Shown here: in pieces, positions 12,006-22,330 of the stretch
How positions within the stretch are numbered: the first letter of the stretch is position 1
Layout: every line of letters begins with the position of its first letter
Assembly: GCA_946811185.2 (NCBI GenBank)
Contig: OX328104.1
Span: forward strand, 16,375,352 to 16,439,351
Direction: 5' to 3'
DNA from: Hippopus hippopus
Taxonomy: Eukaryota > Mollusca > Bivalvia > Cardiida > Cardiidae
Length of the DNA: 64,000 nt
Translations under genes and position numbers: made by a program
The notes under the pieces: model-generated
Database searches by the model: none
What the model was told of the DNA's origin: nothing
The model's input: only the letters and a program-made list of their open reading frames with translations

Positions 12006-12120
12006 CGCCATCTCTGTCACTAATATCGATTGGTATGCTTGTCCAATCCTTGTTTGGCAATCTGTTTAGAGATACTAGTATACCTTGGTTTAAGTCAACT
12101 CTTCCTACGGCACTATTCTC
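12006..12120 (-). CDS. msp130-like: MSP130-like alternative exon 5a
   Basis: A 115-bp exon (38 codons plus one base) with acceptor tttctttacag and donor GTAATT, phase 0 in and phase 1 out. It encodes ENSAVGRVDLNQG... ending NKDWTSIPIDISDRDGG. It is homologous to exon 5b: 21 of 38 residues are identical, and length and phases are the same. There are no stops and both splice sites are intact, so it is not an obvious relic. A small element with 33-bp perfect inverted ends sits about 90 bp before its acceptor (12210-12355), which could affect 3' splice-site choice. It cannot be followed by exon 5b in frame. Confidence 0.85.
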
Positions 12121-12209
12121 CTGTAAAGAAATTTGCTTTTTGAGCTGTGTCGTCGTGAACAGACTTTTCGCGTCTCTGAGCATGTTTTATGTTTATTTAC
12201 GGAATATGT

Positions 12210-12355
12210 TGTTGTAGTGACTTTCCTGGTGCTTGTATTTACCTCCAGCAGCGTGAGAAAATTTGGTATCGCGCGACACCGAAGGTCAAGCGGGATGCCA
12301 AAATTTTCCTATGCAGCGAGAAGTAAATACAAGCACCAGGAAAGTCACTACAACA
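12210..12355. mobile_element. 146-bp element with 33-bp perfect inverted ends
   Basis: 12210-12242 and 12323-12355 are exact reverse complements (TGTTGTAGTGACTTTCCTGG...). The interior is only 80 bp. It lies 90 bp upstream (gene sense) of MSP130-like exon 5a. Perfect arms suggest recent arrival or gene conversion. Confidence 0.85.
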
Positions 12356-13377
12356 TAATATTCTTCTTATTATAAACCTACCGCTATCGAAGAAAAAATT
12401 TTGCAATTATTGACATTCTATTCGAAAACGGTAAACAAATAAGTGTGTAGTTCTTCGTTTTTGTGAATGGCGGATATATATTACAGCGTAAAATTTTGAT
12501 AAATCAAATTGCAAATAAAAATATAGATATTCCGCGCGTGAGTTACGTCATTATTTGGTCATCATACCATATTTGGAACCGTAAGCCTATTTCACAGTGT
12601 GTACATACAGATTTTTCTTTTCTGCCGTGTGTGATATTTTGTTCACGTGCGCATGCATTTGAAACGGATTTTTTTTAGGTCCCTATATAATAAAATTCAA
12701 GAAAATTCTACATATACGTACTGTACATGTTTTCGCTACAAAAATTACTCAGTTATCCGGGACACAATCAACTATCATTCCTTTGGTTGTCTGTCTTTTA
12801 GCATTAATCGAGTCGACAGTATTATCGTATTTTTTGGCGAAGTAGCCAAAACAGTTAGTTGTTTCTATAAAAAGACCGCTGTGATTCACGTCCGATTCCT
12901 CTGAAGCTTTTTCTGCTTATTTGTGTCGCCGTGAAAGCTTTAGAGTACATTGTGGGTACCAGTATTTTATCCCAGCATTTTTTCCTTTTCCCACAATGTA
13001 TTTCAAAAGCCAACTCCTGCGAGGGTCGTTAAAATTGGGGTTGTATAGTAAAGTGGTATAGGGTTAACTCACCGTTTCAATCTTTATTCTGTTAAATACT
13101 AGTAATTGGCTGGTAAGAGGTAATTATGTTCAAGTTTGTTGAGTTATTTAATCATTAGTCAAATTCCAAAGCAAATACTTTAGAGGGTAATTTTTCTTAT
13201 CGCTGCTCCTATTTTGTTTTCAATCATATAGCTATTAAAAAATCTTTCTTCCTTAAACATAGAGTAGATTGGAATTTACAACAAAAAAGGACAAAATCTA
13301 CGACATCGATTAGACTATCTAAGTTCTCAGAACTTCTTTCACGATCGATGTAAAGCTGATTGATTAAATGATTCAAT

Positions 13378-13575
13378 GAAAGGTGTTGTACATTTCTTTC
13401 AGCATTATTTTAGTCATATCACGGCGACAGCTACACATTCATGTATGTCCTGGGTTTCACTTGTACTAGGCCGGGGCTCTGAAGTGACTTGCCCAAGGAC
13501 ACTCTTTAAAAAAGATCCGGTGCTTCCACTGAGGCTTGAGCCTGGGGCCTCCAGGTTACGAGTTTTTATCACATA
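13378..13575 (-). mobile_element. tRNA-derived SINE, same family as at 14.75 kb, decayed head
   Basis: It shares with the 14.75-kb copy, in the same order, the cacggcgacagct block, the tcctgggtttcac block, the cttgcccaaggacactc block and the gcctggggcctcc block. The head's box A end is missing or mutated. Confidence 0.8.
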
Positions 13576-13579
13576 ACTC

Positions 13580-13900
13580 CCCTTGTTTTCAGTGTAAGAT
13601 AGCCATTACGAATTTTCTTGACTTACGCACGTGTGAGATAAGAAAATAGTGCCGTATTTGGTCAACGCGCTGTAATTATAAGCCTCATTTTCAAAACAAT
13701 TCCGACCAAGATTCCTGTGTAAAATTGAAGGTGAAAACTGATGATCGTGACAAAGCCGTAAATTTTAGTATCTATAGATGTAAAATAAAAACGTTATATG
13801 CGAGTTTCTTTGGAACTATTTTTTGTATGCACATGATGTACAAACCTGTCACAGAAACAAACAGGCTCTTTGTAAATTTTAATACACATGCACATTTAGA
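13580..13900. repeat. Dispersed repeat, inverted partner at 28420-28690
   Basis: ATTACGAATTTTCTTGACTT, GCACGTGTGAGATAAGAAAA and CAACGCGCTGTAATTATA reappear reverse-complemented at 28540-28625. Extends to the TGTACAAACCTGTCACAG block. Confidence 0.7.
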
Positions 13901-14424
13901 CCTGTGCTTTAAAACGTCATAAACTATAATTCTTGAGATATGTGATAAAAAGGACCTGACATTCGTAGGCTTTTGAGGTAAAATCTTATTAAACTTGTCC
14001 ATAAAAATGTTATTAAGCTCGCAAAAGACTCGCTTAATAACATTTTTTTAAGACTCGTTCAATAAAATTCTATCTCAAATACCAACTCATTTCAGATCCT
14101 ATATCTGCTTATTGCTTACTTCATTTAACCTTATCCTGACCTTTATGCTGAATATATAAGTAGGTATATGAATAGAACTACGACCGTTATTCGGAAAGTT
14201 GGATATACATGCAAAGGTACAGGTAAGCAATTCGATTCGTGCATTACGTACAGAATATTTCCGTGTCTATTCGGGACAAAACCGAAGGCAGCCCCGTGTG
14301 ATGCCGAGGGTAAAAATAGAATTTTAATTTATGTAAATGATGTTGACCTGGGTCACGTTAAATGAAGTAAGTAATAACAATATCCGGCGACAGTATGAAC
14401 ACACACACACAAAGCAAAACTTAC

Positions 14425-14557
14425 CTGCAGTGAAACCCAAGCTGATCTGCCGTCTGCAGTAATGGCAATATTTTCTGGCTCGATGTCTTTAGAAACCGTT
14501 GTCCTCGGTGAGTGCACGGAAAGTGGAATGGTAAGAGAAGGTACTCGAAGGTTTTGA
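14425..14557 (-). CDS. msp130-like: MSP130-like exon 4
   Basis: A 133-bp exon found by family resemblance; it is short and has no internal start. Acceptor tcttcag ends at 14558 and donor GTAAGT starts at 14424. The translation includes TTVSKDIEPENIAITADGR and AWVSLQ, matching the family block 'DLEPE..t.s.d...a.vsLQ' that normally runs directly into 'ENNA'. Phase 2 in, phase 0 out, so it can be joined equally well to exon 5a (ENSA...) or exon 5b (ENNA...). An (AC)n run lies just beyond the donor at 14399-14411. Confidence 0.87.
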
Positions 14558-14744
14558 CTGAAGATGATAGAGGTGAAAAGAAAATAAAACTTGACAATAT
14601 GATCTTTAATCGTTTACTAGACGATCCCGTAATATAAACCGCTTAAGAAGAAGGCCTTTGAAAACGCTGCAGGAAAAAGGAGAAAATGATGGAAACCAGC
14701 ATTTTCTCCTTTTCCCACAATGTTTTCTGCCTTCCCAAAGGCAA

Positions 14745-14986
14745 CTGATTGAATGGTGTTTTACGCCGCTTTCAACATTATTTCAGTCATGTCACGGCGA
14801 CAGCTCACATAGTTATGTATTTCCTGAGTTTCACCAGTACTACTAGGGATCTAAAGTGTCTTGCAAGAGGACACTCCTACCAAAAACCCCGTGGATCCAG
14901 TGAGACTCGAACCCGGGGCCTCCAGGGTACCTTTCACTAAACTGAGTACGCACGGTATTTGTCACTGAGCCACGAAGGACCCCTTT
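14745..14986 (-). mobile_element. tRNA-derived SINE with 10-bp target duplication
   Basis: On the minus strand the head has box A (GTGGCTCAGTGAC, 14973-14961) and box B (GGTTCGAGTC, 14913-14904). The body and tail run to a sequence whose plus strand reads GTGTTTTACGCCGCTTTCAA. It is bracketed by identical 10-bp direct repeats CCAAAGGCAA at 14735-14744 and 14987-14996, the expected mark of retroposition. It sits inside a hairpin element of the TTAA family. Confidence 0.88.
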
Positions 14987-15169
14987 CCAAAGGCAAATCT
15001 TAGTTTTGTAGTCACATGTAATTTGTCATCTGCAAATGCTTTCAATTTGGTTGAGTCTAAAGTTTTGTCGCCTGGTAAAGAGTCACCCTTTACCGGACGA
15101 TCCCATGTTTTACGATGCTCAAGGAAGAAGGGTTTTGAAAATATTTGTGTGAAAAGCAGAGAATGCTTA

Positions 15170-15508
15170 AGGCCTGTCTACACTAGCAAACATTTGTTTG
15201 CAGACAACAATAAACACATTGTTTGTTGTTGTTTGCAAACAAAACAGTGTTTGGTGATCTTTGGACATGTTCACTTTTGTTTGCTCTGTTTGCTGGTGTT
15301 TGGTGGCGTCTTAATATACTGACCAGTTAGAAGCTGTCTTGTTATCAGTTAATGGATGCATCACATGATTTTCAAACACCACCAAACATTGTATGCCATT
15401 GTTTGTTGTGGCGTAGACAACATTCGGACGAACATGACCAAACAACATCAAACAAAATTTGAAATATTTGATGTTTGCAAAAAAATGTTTGCTAGTGTAC
15501 AAGGGCCT
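15170..15508. mobile_element. MITE with CACTAGCAAACA inverted ends, TTA duplication
   Basis: AGGCCTGTCTACACTAGCAA at the left and TTGCTAGTGTACAAGGGCCT at the right, flanked by TTA (15167-15169 and 15509-15511). The 3-bp TTA duplication and end type suggest PIF/Harbinger (inference). It interrupts a TTAA-family hairpin element. Confidence 0.75.
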
Positions 15509-15980
15509 TTATAACCAAAGTATTCTTCCTTTCTAAACGCGCTTTCTACCTTTTCATAGACCAATCACATCATAATTGCGAGCCAAAGCTCTGAATGCTT
15601 TCAATATGGCCCACTAGAAAATTTTTCGTCTTTTGTGTAAATTTTACATAAGCCTTAGAACTTTCACTATTCACAGAAGAACTGAATTTTTACCATTCTC
15701 CAGAGGTTCTGGGTCTTTAACACTCACTTCCTATTTTAACCTTTAGACTGTAAAGTGCGACTCAAGGACCTATTTAGGACAGTGCAGACAAGATCAGACT
15801 GCATAGAACGTGCAGTCTGATTTCGGATCTCGATCTACACTGTCTGATAAGAATAGATCCCCCCAAAGTATAACTTATATATAACAAAATAGTGGCTTTT
15901 ATTATCGGCTATAAAGTTTCATTTCTCTAATTCAAACAGATTAAGGATTAATAAATCACGACAAAAGGTTGACAAAAATT

Positions 15981-16500
15981 TTTATTATACTGCAAAGAAA
16001 TTTCTCGCGATCTGATTGGATAATATGCTCCGTACATACAAGTCATGTACACTTGCAAAATCCACGTAAAAGCAGTTTTCCTTTTGGGAGCCCCGTAAAC
16101 ATGACTACACTTTCAACACAACATCCAAAATGGCGGCGTCGACCGACACGAGCCGCCCACAAGACAAATATACTGAGTAGCCTGCACCATATTATTTCTA
16201 GTTTCCCTTGATGGTTGTTACTAAAGCGGGAAGAATGGATTATTTTTTAAAATAAATGAATATAGTAACATAAATTATTGTATGTTGTCATTGTAAAACA
16301 AATACACGGGCTTAAAACGAGCCATCCCTTCGTCAGGTAAGCAAATTGTGAAGCGTCGAAACTCATTCATTGTAACGTTAAAAGGATAACCAAATTGTCG
16401 TTTGTGGTAACTTATGGTCTTTTACTTTTTGACAACAAATCATTAAAATGCAGTTACTTACCTTGAAGTTGTTTATATCAATGTTTAAATAATTCAATAT
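15981..16500. mobile_element. Partial copy of the TTTATTATACTGCAAAG element
   Basis: Starts TTTATTATACTGCAAAGAAA and aligns inverted with 39066 down to about 38580, including TTCCCTTGATGGTTGT and CCCTTCGTCAGGTAAGCA. The far end is not recognised. Confidence 0.7.
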
Positions 16501-17028
16501 TAGTTTTTTTCATGAACATTGGCGAGTTCTGATTGGCTGAAAAAATTTTTTCATAGCTCCATGAAAAAAAAAATATCAGCAGTGCCGGAACTTCTTTTGC
16601 AGTCAAACTAATGTAAACAAATATGTATACGAGATTTCATAATGTTTTTCGTTCTGATTTTATATCGAGTCCGAAGTTCAAATTGCTAGCTGAATTTATT
16701 TTTTCTGAATACTGAAAAAATCCAACAGTAAATTCAAAGAGAAAGATGAAAACTCATTGTTACTCTGCTGGGTTTAAACAGTCTTATTTTCAATTTAATT
16801 CTAGCGTATTGAACTTCTAATAATAAATCCACTCAATCTGCAAATGTTCAATACTATAATGACGTCATGAATTACGTCATTTTTACGTCATGAAGGAGCA
16901 GTTTTACTGCGCTATGAAATATCAATGAAAAGGACAGTAAATAAATATACGCAATGCTGGATTTACAAAAAAAGAGCTGTTAGAATTATTAAAGTACATA
17001 TTTGTTGTCTGTGATATTGAATTATAAG

Positions 17029-17180
17029 GAATGAAGAGAATTTTTTTTTGTTTTCATGGAGGTATGAAAAAAAAACTTAATCACACTTTTGTATGAAACC
17101 GCGCGAAGCGGTTTCATACAAAAGTGTGATTAGGTTTTTTTTTCATACCTCCATGAAAACAAAAATAATTCTCTTCATTC
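17029..17180. repeat. Near-perfect hairpin, ~73-bp arms, 5-nt loop
   Basis: Left arm 17029-17102 and right arm 17108-17180 (GAATGAAGAGAA... / ...TTCTCTTCATTC), apex AAACCGC-gcgaa-GCGGTTT, with only a few mismatches and indels. Includes T/A runs. Confidence 0.85.
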
Positions 17181-18109
17181 TTTAAATGAAAATATGACGA
17201 TTGTCTATCGCATAACATCATTAAGGTATTGCCATCCTAACACTGCACTTTTAGTACAGGTATTTAATTAGTATAGGGTGTGGGAGTATTGTATTAGGTA
17301 TAAAAGTGTGAAATATGAAAGAATTTGACCGAATCACTTTTGAAAGAATTCAGATTCTGTTACCCCACCCCCTGCCTTTCAAAATTCCAAAATGGCCGCT
17401 ACTACCCAAATCGTAAAATATTTTTTTTCTCAACAAAGAATGATAAAAATAATCTATCTTCATGTTTTTATTATCACCAATATGATTTTCCTTACAAATA
17501 TATGTAATGAAATAGCCATTGCAAGTATATGTATAAGATATTGCCAGGTTAACATGTGCACCCCACAGGATTAAACGCTCATTTTTTCCAATGTTTGCAA
17601 AAAAAGGGTGTGAAGGAGTAGCTGTTTTGAGTTCAAATAATAAATGCAAGACCTAAAACTTATATAAAAATTTTACTTGACACTATTATGATGAAATAAA
17701 ATGAAAGAAAATAGCTTTCACCAGCCAAATTGGAAAATACATGACATTAAAGATGACTACTAGTGAAATTTCGGTCAACTGATTTCTCAGATGATTGGCT
17801 AGTCAAAGTCTTAAACTTTATGAATTAAACATTATCATTAAATTTAACTCTAATCAAACATAATGAATAATAATTCTTAGCAAGAAAATGTACAATGCTA
17901 ACTACTTTGTTGGGTTTTATTAAGATTTTCAGTTTTTTAACCCTTTACCAAGCGACAAATTTTAGGCTCCATATTGAAAGCGCCTGCATATGAAAATCAA
18001 AATAGATAAAAACAATCGACCTTCTAAAATACAACACCCTTTTGGGTACAATGCACAAAGCATACAAATCACATTGTTAAGGAGAGGTTGCTAGTCAAAG
18101 ATGGCTAGT

Positions 18110-18336
18110 TTAACTCTTCACCGAACAACAAAAATGTAGACTTGTCCAAATCAAAAGAATTTGCAGACGACAGTTCAAATTTGGCTCGAATGATGGAATA
18201 TGGCTGGGATAGCGTAGAAAATATTGAAGGAAAAGGAGAAAATGATGGTTACCAGCATTTTCTCCTTTCCCCACAATGTTTTCAAAAGCCTCTTTCCTCA
18301 GGGTTGTTAAAACTGGATTGTGTGGTAAAGGGTTAA
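18110..18336. mobile_element. TTAA-family hairpin element (clean copy)
   Basis: TTAA at 18110-18113, then CTCTTCACCGAACAACA; the right end is GGTAAAGGG-TTAA (18324-18336). The central inverted repeat around 18235-18280 reads AAAAGGAGAAAATGATGG / TTACCAGCATTTTCTCCTTT. Non-coding, about 220 bp. TTAA flanks plus CCC/GGG ends suggest piggyBac-type mobilisation (inference). Other partial or decayed copies of this family are at about 12925-13075, 14600-15110 (interrupted), 18885-19050, 21430-21615, 21915-22090, 30287-30470, 30690-30860, 33060-33260, 34545-34745, 35095-35230, 41120-41390, 41880-42085 and 62045-62120, and inside the 4-kb repeats. Confidence 0.8.
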
Positions 18337-18363
18337 GGAGGTTGCACTGAAAATTTTAGACAC

Positions 18364-18567
18364 TTATTTTCCATTTTCACAGTGACTTGTTAGTTTTGGA
18401 ATAACTGTTTCTAGACTTTCTATGACACTTGTAACTTTTGGTTGCCCTTGACTGTTTTTCATTTGAAAAACATTTCTGTCGAAACGATTTCTTCCTGAAC
18501 TTGCGATACTATCTGCTGAGCACATTTCCACAATACCACTGCTTATCATGACATTTGAACTTGACAT
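18364..18567 (-). CDS. Unrecognised 67-codon ORF in an intron
   Basis: Minus-strand frame MSSSNVMISSGIVEMC... to SHCENGK-stop. It is non-repetitive and of protein-like composition (Ser, Asn, polar), unlike the surrounding repeats, with an A-rich leader before the ATG. No domain recognised. It could be a remnant of a mobile-element protein or chance; it lies in the 9-kb MSP130-like intron on the gene's strand but does not fit the family. Confidence 0.15.
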   Translation of the reverse strand: MSSSNVMISSGIVEMCSADSIASSGRNRFDRNVFQMKNSQGQPKVTSVIESLETVIPKLTSHCENGK

Positions 18568-19039
18568 TTTTTTTTCTTTTCTTCAGTAAGCTGCATTTTA
18601 AACATAATGTCTATTGAAAGGTTGAAAGCTTCATGTACACTTTTTCTAAATTTTTTACACAATGGTTTACTGGTGATGCTAAGCCTTTCAGATCATGTTC
18701 AGCATTATGCATATATTTACACTCCGTACTGATTATGTTCACATAAGATGTTCCTGTTTATAACCGTCTTGGTCTTTGATGACACCATTGCACCTCTTGT
18801 CCTGGTATTTGCGTTGTAAGTGGTAGCTATTGTCCTTTGACTGAAAAAATGATATAAATATATTACTCTTTGGCAGGGGACAAAGTTAAAGACTTGTCCA
18901 AATCCAGAGCATTAGCAGACAACAAGATAAATGAGGCTCAAATGATGTAATTTTTCCATAGGAAGGGTAGAAAACATTGTGGAAAAAGAAGAAATGATTG
19001 TTACCTGCATTCCCTCCTGTGAAATAACTTTCCTTCTCG

Positions 19040-19370
19040 GTTTCAGTTTAACTTGGGATTGTAATTGAGTAGACCTGGATGTCTGAATTAGAACAAGCAA
19101 TTTCGTTGAAATGATATCCCCCACCAAATTTACGCGACCGCGTAACTCTAAATCGCTCCCAGTCGGCCATTTTGCATCGAATCAAAAAAAAGAAAAGAAA
19201 AACTGTATCGGCAGAATAGGTTATTGTACACATGTATAAAGTTTCACAAAATTCCGTCCGATGGTAATGGAGATATTGTCCCGGACTGACGGAAGAAAGG
19301 ATGGAAGGGCGGACGGATGGACAACGCTAAAACTATATCCCTCCACTTTCGGCGGGGGATAATAACTCGG
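19040..19370. repeat. Dispersed repeat with GGACGGA tail; partner at 37890-38065
   Basis: CGCTCCCAGTCGGCCATTTT, GTTATTGTACACATGTATAA and AAATTCCGTCCGATGGTAAT occur in both places in the same orientation. A similar GTCCGCCCGTCCGTC tract is at 23975-24010. Confidence 0.75.
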
Positions 19371-20162
19371 GAATAAGATATAATGTGAAATTCATGGTAC
19401 CATTTGATTTCAAAAAAGTTTTGCACAACTTCAATCTAAAACAAATGGATCTACATAGTCTGATACAATGGCAAAAAAAAAAAATGTATTTCATAGCAAA
19501 AAATACTTATTTTTGTACACAACCAGACAGATATGGACAGACAGGCAGATTGGGTAAACTATAGAAAACATATATTTTGCTAGGGGTATATCTATTATCT
19601 TTTTGATGAAAATAGGCATTAGGCCAGAAAGAAGACTAAGAAAAAACTTATTTTAGTTGTGGCACCGTTATTTCTGGTAATTAAAGTTTTGCCTCTCATC
19701 TCTGTGAGAAAGGAATCAGTGGCTTGGACAAAATTTTTTTCATGGTATGGACAACAGACAGCAAAAAGATGTGTTCTAATCTTGAACTAGAGGCCCTTGA
19801 GGGCCTGCAATTGCTCTACTGGCAATGCTTTTTTTTTTCTACCATGCATTATTAATTCATAATTCAAAAAGAAAAAAAAAAAAACAAAAAAAAACAATAA
19901 CACAAAAAATGGGGGGGGGGGGGGGAAGATGTTGTTGCAACTAGGCTTGAACCCACTAAGACAGTATAAGTAGGCATGGTGAATTGAACAGGTAGTGAAA
20001 AAAATTGAACTACAATTTCTCAAAACCAATTGTTTGGAATCCAGCCAAATTAGATAGGGTTTCAGTACACATTGTATTAAAAAATCCTTGCAAATTTAAA
20101 AAAGAATGCTACTGATAATGTGGACTTTGTTGAGTAAACAATACTAAGCCATCAAATGTCTG

Positions 20163-20229
20163 CTTTTCTTAAACTGATAACTAGATTTTCTTTACTTTTA
20201 AGAAAATCTAGTTATCAGTTTAAGAAAAG
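20163..20229. repeat. Perfect hairpin, 30-bp arms, 7-nt loop
   Basis: 20163-20192 and 20200-20229 are exact reverse complements (CTTTTCTTAAACTGATAACT...), loop TACTTTT. AT-rich, intronic. Confidence 0.9.
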
Positions 20230-21188
20230 TCAGATTTTTTCAAAATTGATAGGACTCAAGCAATTGATGACAGAAACAAACTGTGCAAGTTTCATGAAAA
20301 TCCAATGGCAAATGCAGACTTAGTAGCGTTAACAAGAAAAACACTTACTGACAGACAGACGGATGATGAAAACCACACTATGACATTAGCTCTGTTGGCT
20401 TTCAGTCAGTGGAGCTAAAATAAATGTCCCCATAACAGAAAATTTTTAGGAAATTTGACCTTGATATTGGACCTTAACAGTTGACCTTGACCTTTGTATC
20501 ATCAAATGTATATCCATGACAAGTATCTACATAATAATATGAGCAACAAGCAATTGTAAGATTTGGAAGAGTTGACAACACAAATTTATATTTGTAATAA
20601 CTACTCATATTTTTGTACACAGACAACAGGCAGAGGTACAAGTATGTCCCAGAAAACATCTGTTTTGTGAGGTATAATTAAGTGTAAAATGTAGATTACA
20701 AATAGAACATGCATAAGAGAAATAACATAGTATTTTCTAATAAAGAATTATGTTACTGCAACATTTTCAATAATTGAAAAGTAAATACCTTTTGTAAAAA
20801 TACCACACAAGGTTACAGTATTCAATGTTTGGTAAATGAAAATCAGGTATATTACCTTATTTACTGTCAGAATGCATTTTGAGCAGCTTTTTACAAAGAG
20901 GATTATGCTTAAGCCTCAACAAACTGGCCTGGTCTGCATTCCATTCTTTTGAGGTTTGCTCTTAGAATGAGCTTGACATTCAGGGAAATCATAGTTTAAT
21001 CACTTGTCTTTGCAGATCTCCAATACTGTCTCTCATTGTTAAAATACAGAAAAAAAAACCATGCAAAATTTACCCAAAAACTTATTTGTTTCATAACCAA
21101 GGGTTTTCACTATACAGCCTGTTGTGTTGCTACCAAACCACAACATTTCAGACAAGCCTAAATTGAAAGAATCTGCAGACAACAACTT

Positions 21189-21440
21189 TATTAGTTTGTA
21201 TTCAAGTTTAACAAGTTTTTATCAGCTGAAGTCATATTATGGCAATCAGTGCACCTATGCATGTGTTTCCTGGCTTCCTCACACCAGTTCTGAGACAACT
21301 TTCTTTCCAAGTCACTGACTACTTTTCCCACACGCATCATAGGGTGAGACAGAAAGTTTGCCTCAATTGGGTATCGAACACAAAACCACCAGGTCACAAG
21401 TCAGCTATGCTAACCACCAAGCTACCTGGCTGGGCTGCAG
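21189..21440 (-). mobile_element. tRNA-derived SINE
   Basis: Minus strand: box A TAGCTTGGTGGTTAGC (21424-21409) and box B GTTCGATACCC (21379-21369) at normal spacing, with a ~180-bp body. A different head from the other SINEs. Inserted in or next to a TTAA-family hairpin element. Confidence 0.75.
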
Positions 21441-22114
21441 ACAACAAGAAAAACGTGACTCAAGAATTGAAATTTGCCTCAGGAAGGGTAGAAAACATGG
21501 TGGGAAAGGAGAAAATGCTGGTTTCCAGCATTTTTTTCCCATTTGTCTAATGTATTCCAAGTTTTCTTTCTCAGATTCATTAAAAGTCTGGACTGTGTGG
21601 TACAGGGCTAAAGTTAATAGATTTAACAATTAAGTTTCATTCATTATGTCCTATTCCTTTTTTATACCTAATCTTGGAAGTATTGTTGGAAAACCAGAAA
21701 TTGCCTGTAACAAGAACTTTGACATTTTCCCACAATGTTTTCTCTCTACATCTGAAAAACTGTAATCTGCAAATGATTTTAAGTTTAGACAGTCTTAAGT
21801 TTGGGTAAGAGATAATAATTTCAAAGTCATGAAAATAAAATAAAACCATCAATAAAATATCATGTGATTTATGTGACGGTAACCATGTTTTCCAGTTGTT
21901 CATTCAGTTCGGACTTTTAAACTCTTCACCAAACGACAATATTTTGGACTCAAACAAATTCAAAGCATTTGCAGATGACAAATCAAATGTAACTTAACGG
22001 CCCAGTTAAGGCCAAAATATCAAAGCAGATGTCAAAATACATTTAAATTTAAATCATATCAAGTATGGAAAATATTGTGGAGATGACAGTCTGTTATCGT
22101 TTGGTCGTGCCACA

Positions 22115-22330
22115 TGTAAGTCCCTGGCAGAAAAAGAATTTTAAAATCAGGCAAAAGGTAAACAAAAGACATAGCTACCTGGCAGGTTTTCACCTAGTTT
22201 TGAAATTAATTTCAGCCAGTCAGCCACTAACAATTGGACTGACCGTACAGTGAGACTGTCATCTTCACAATAATTTCCATACTTTTAAATGGTGTGATGT
22301 GAATTCAAATGCATTTAAACACCCGCTTTG
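22115..22330. repeat. Dispersed repeat, direct partner at 63345-63550
   Basis: AGGTAAACAAAAGA, GACCGTACA, CTTTTAAATGGTGTGAT and ATTCAAATGCATTT occur in both in the same order. Confidence 0.7.

Noticed and set aside
19790..19965. Possible minus-strand SINE (box B-like GTGGGTTCAAGCC at 19947-19959).
   Set aside because: Box A not found and the body is homopolymer-rich; too weak to call.
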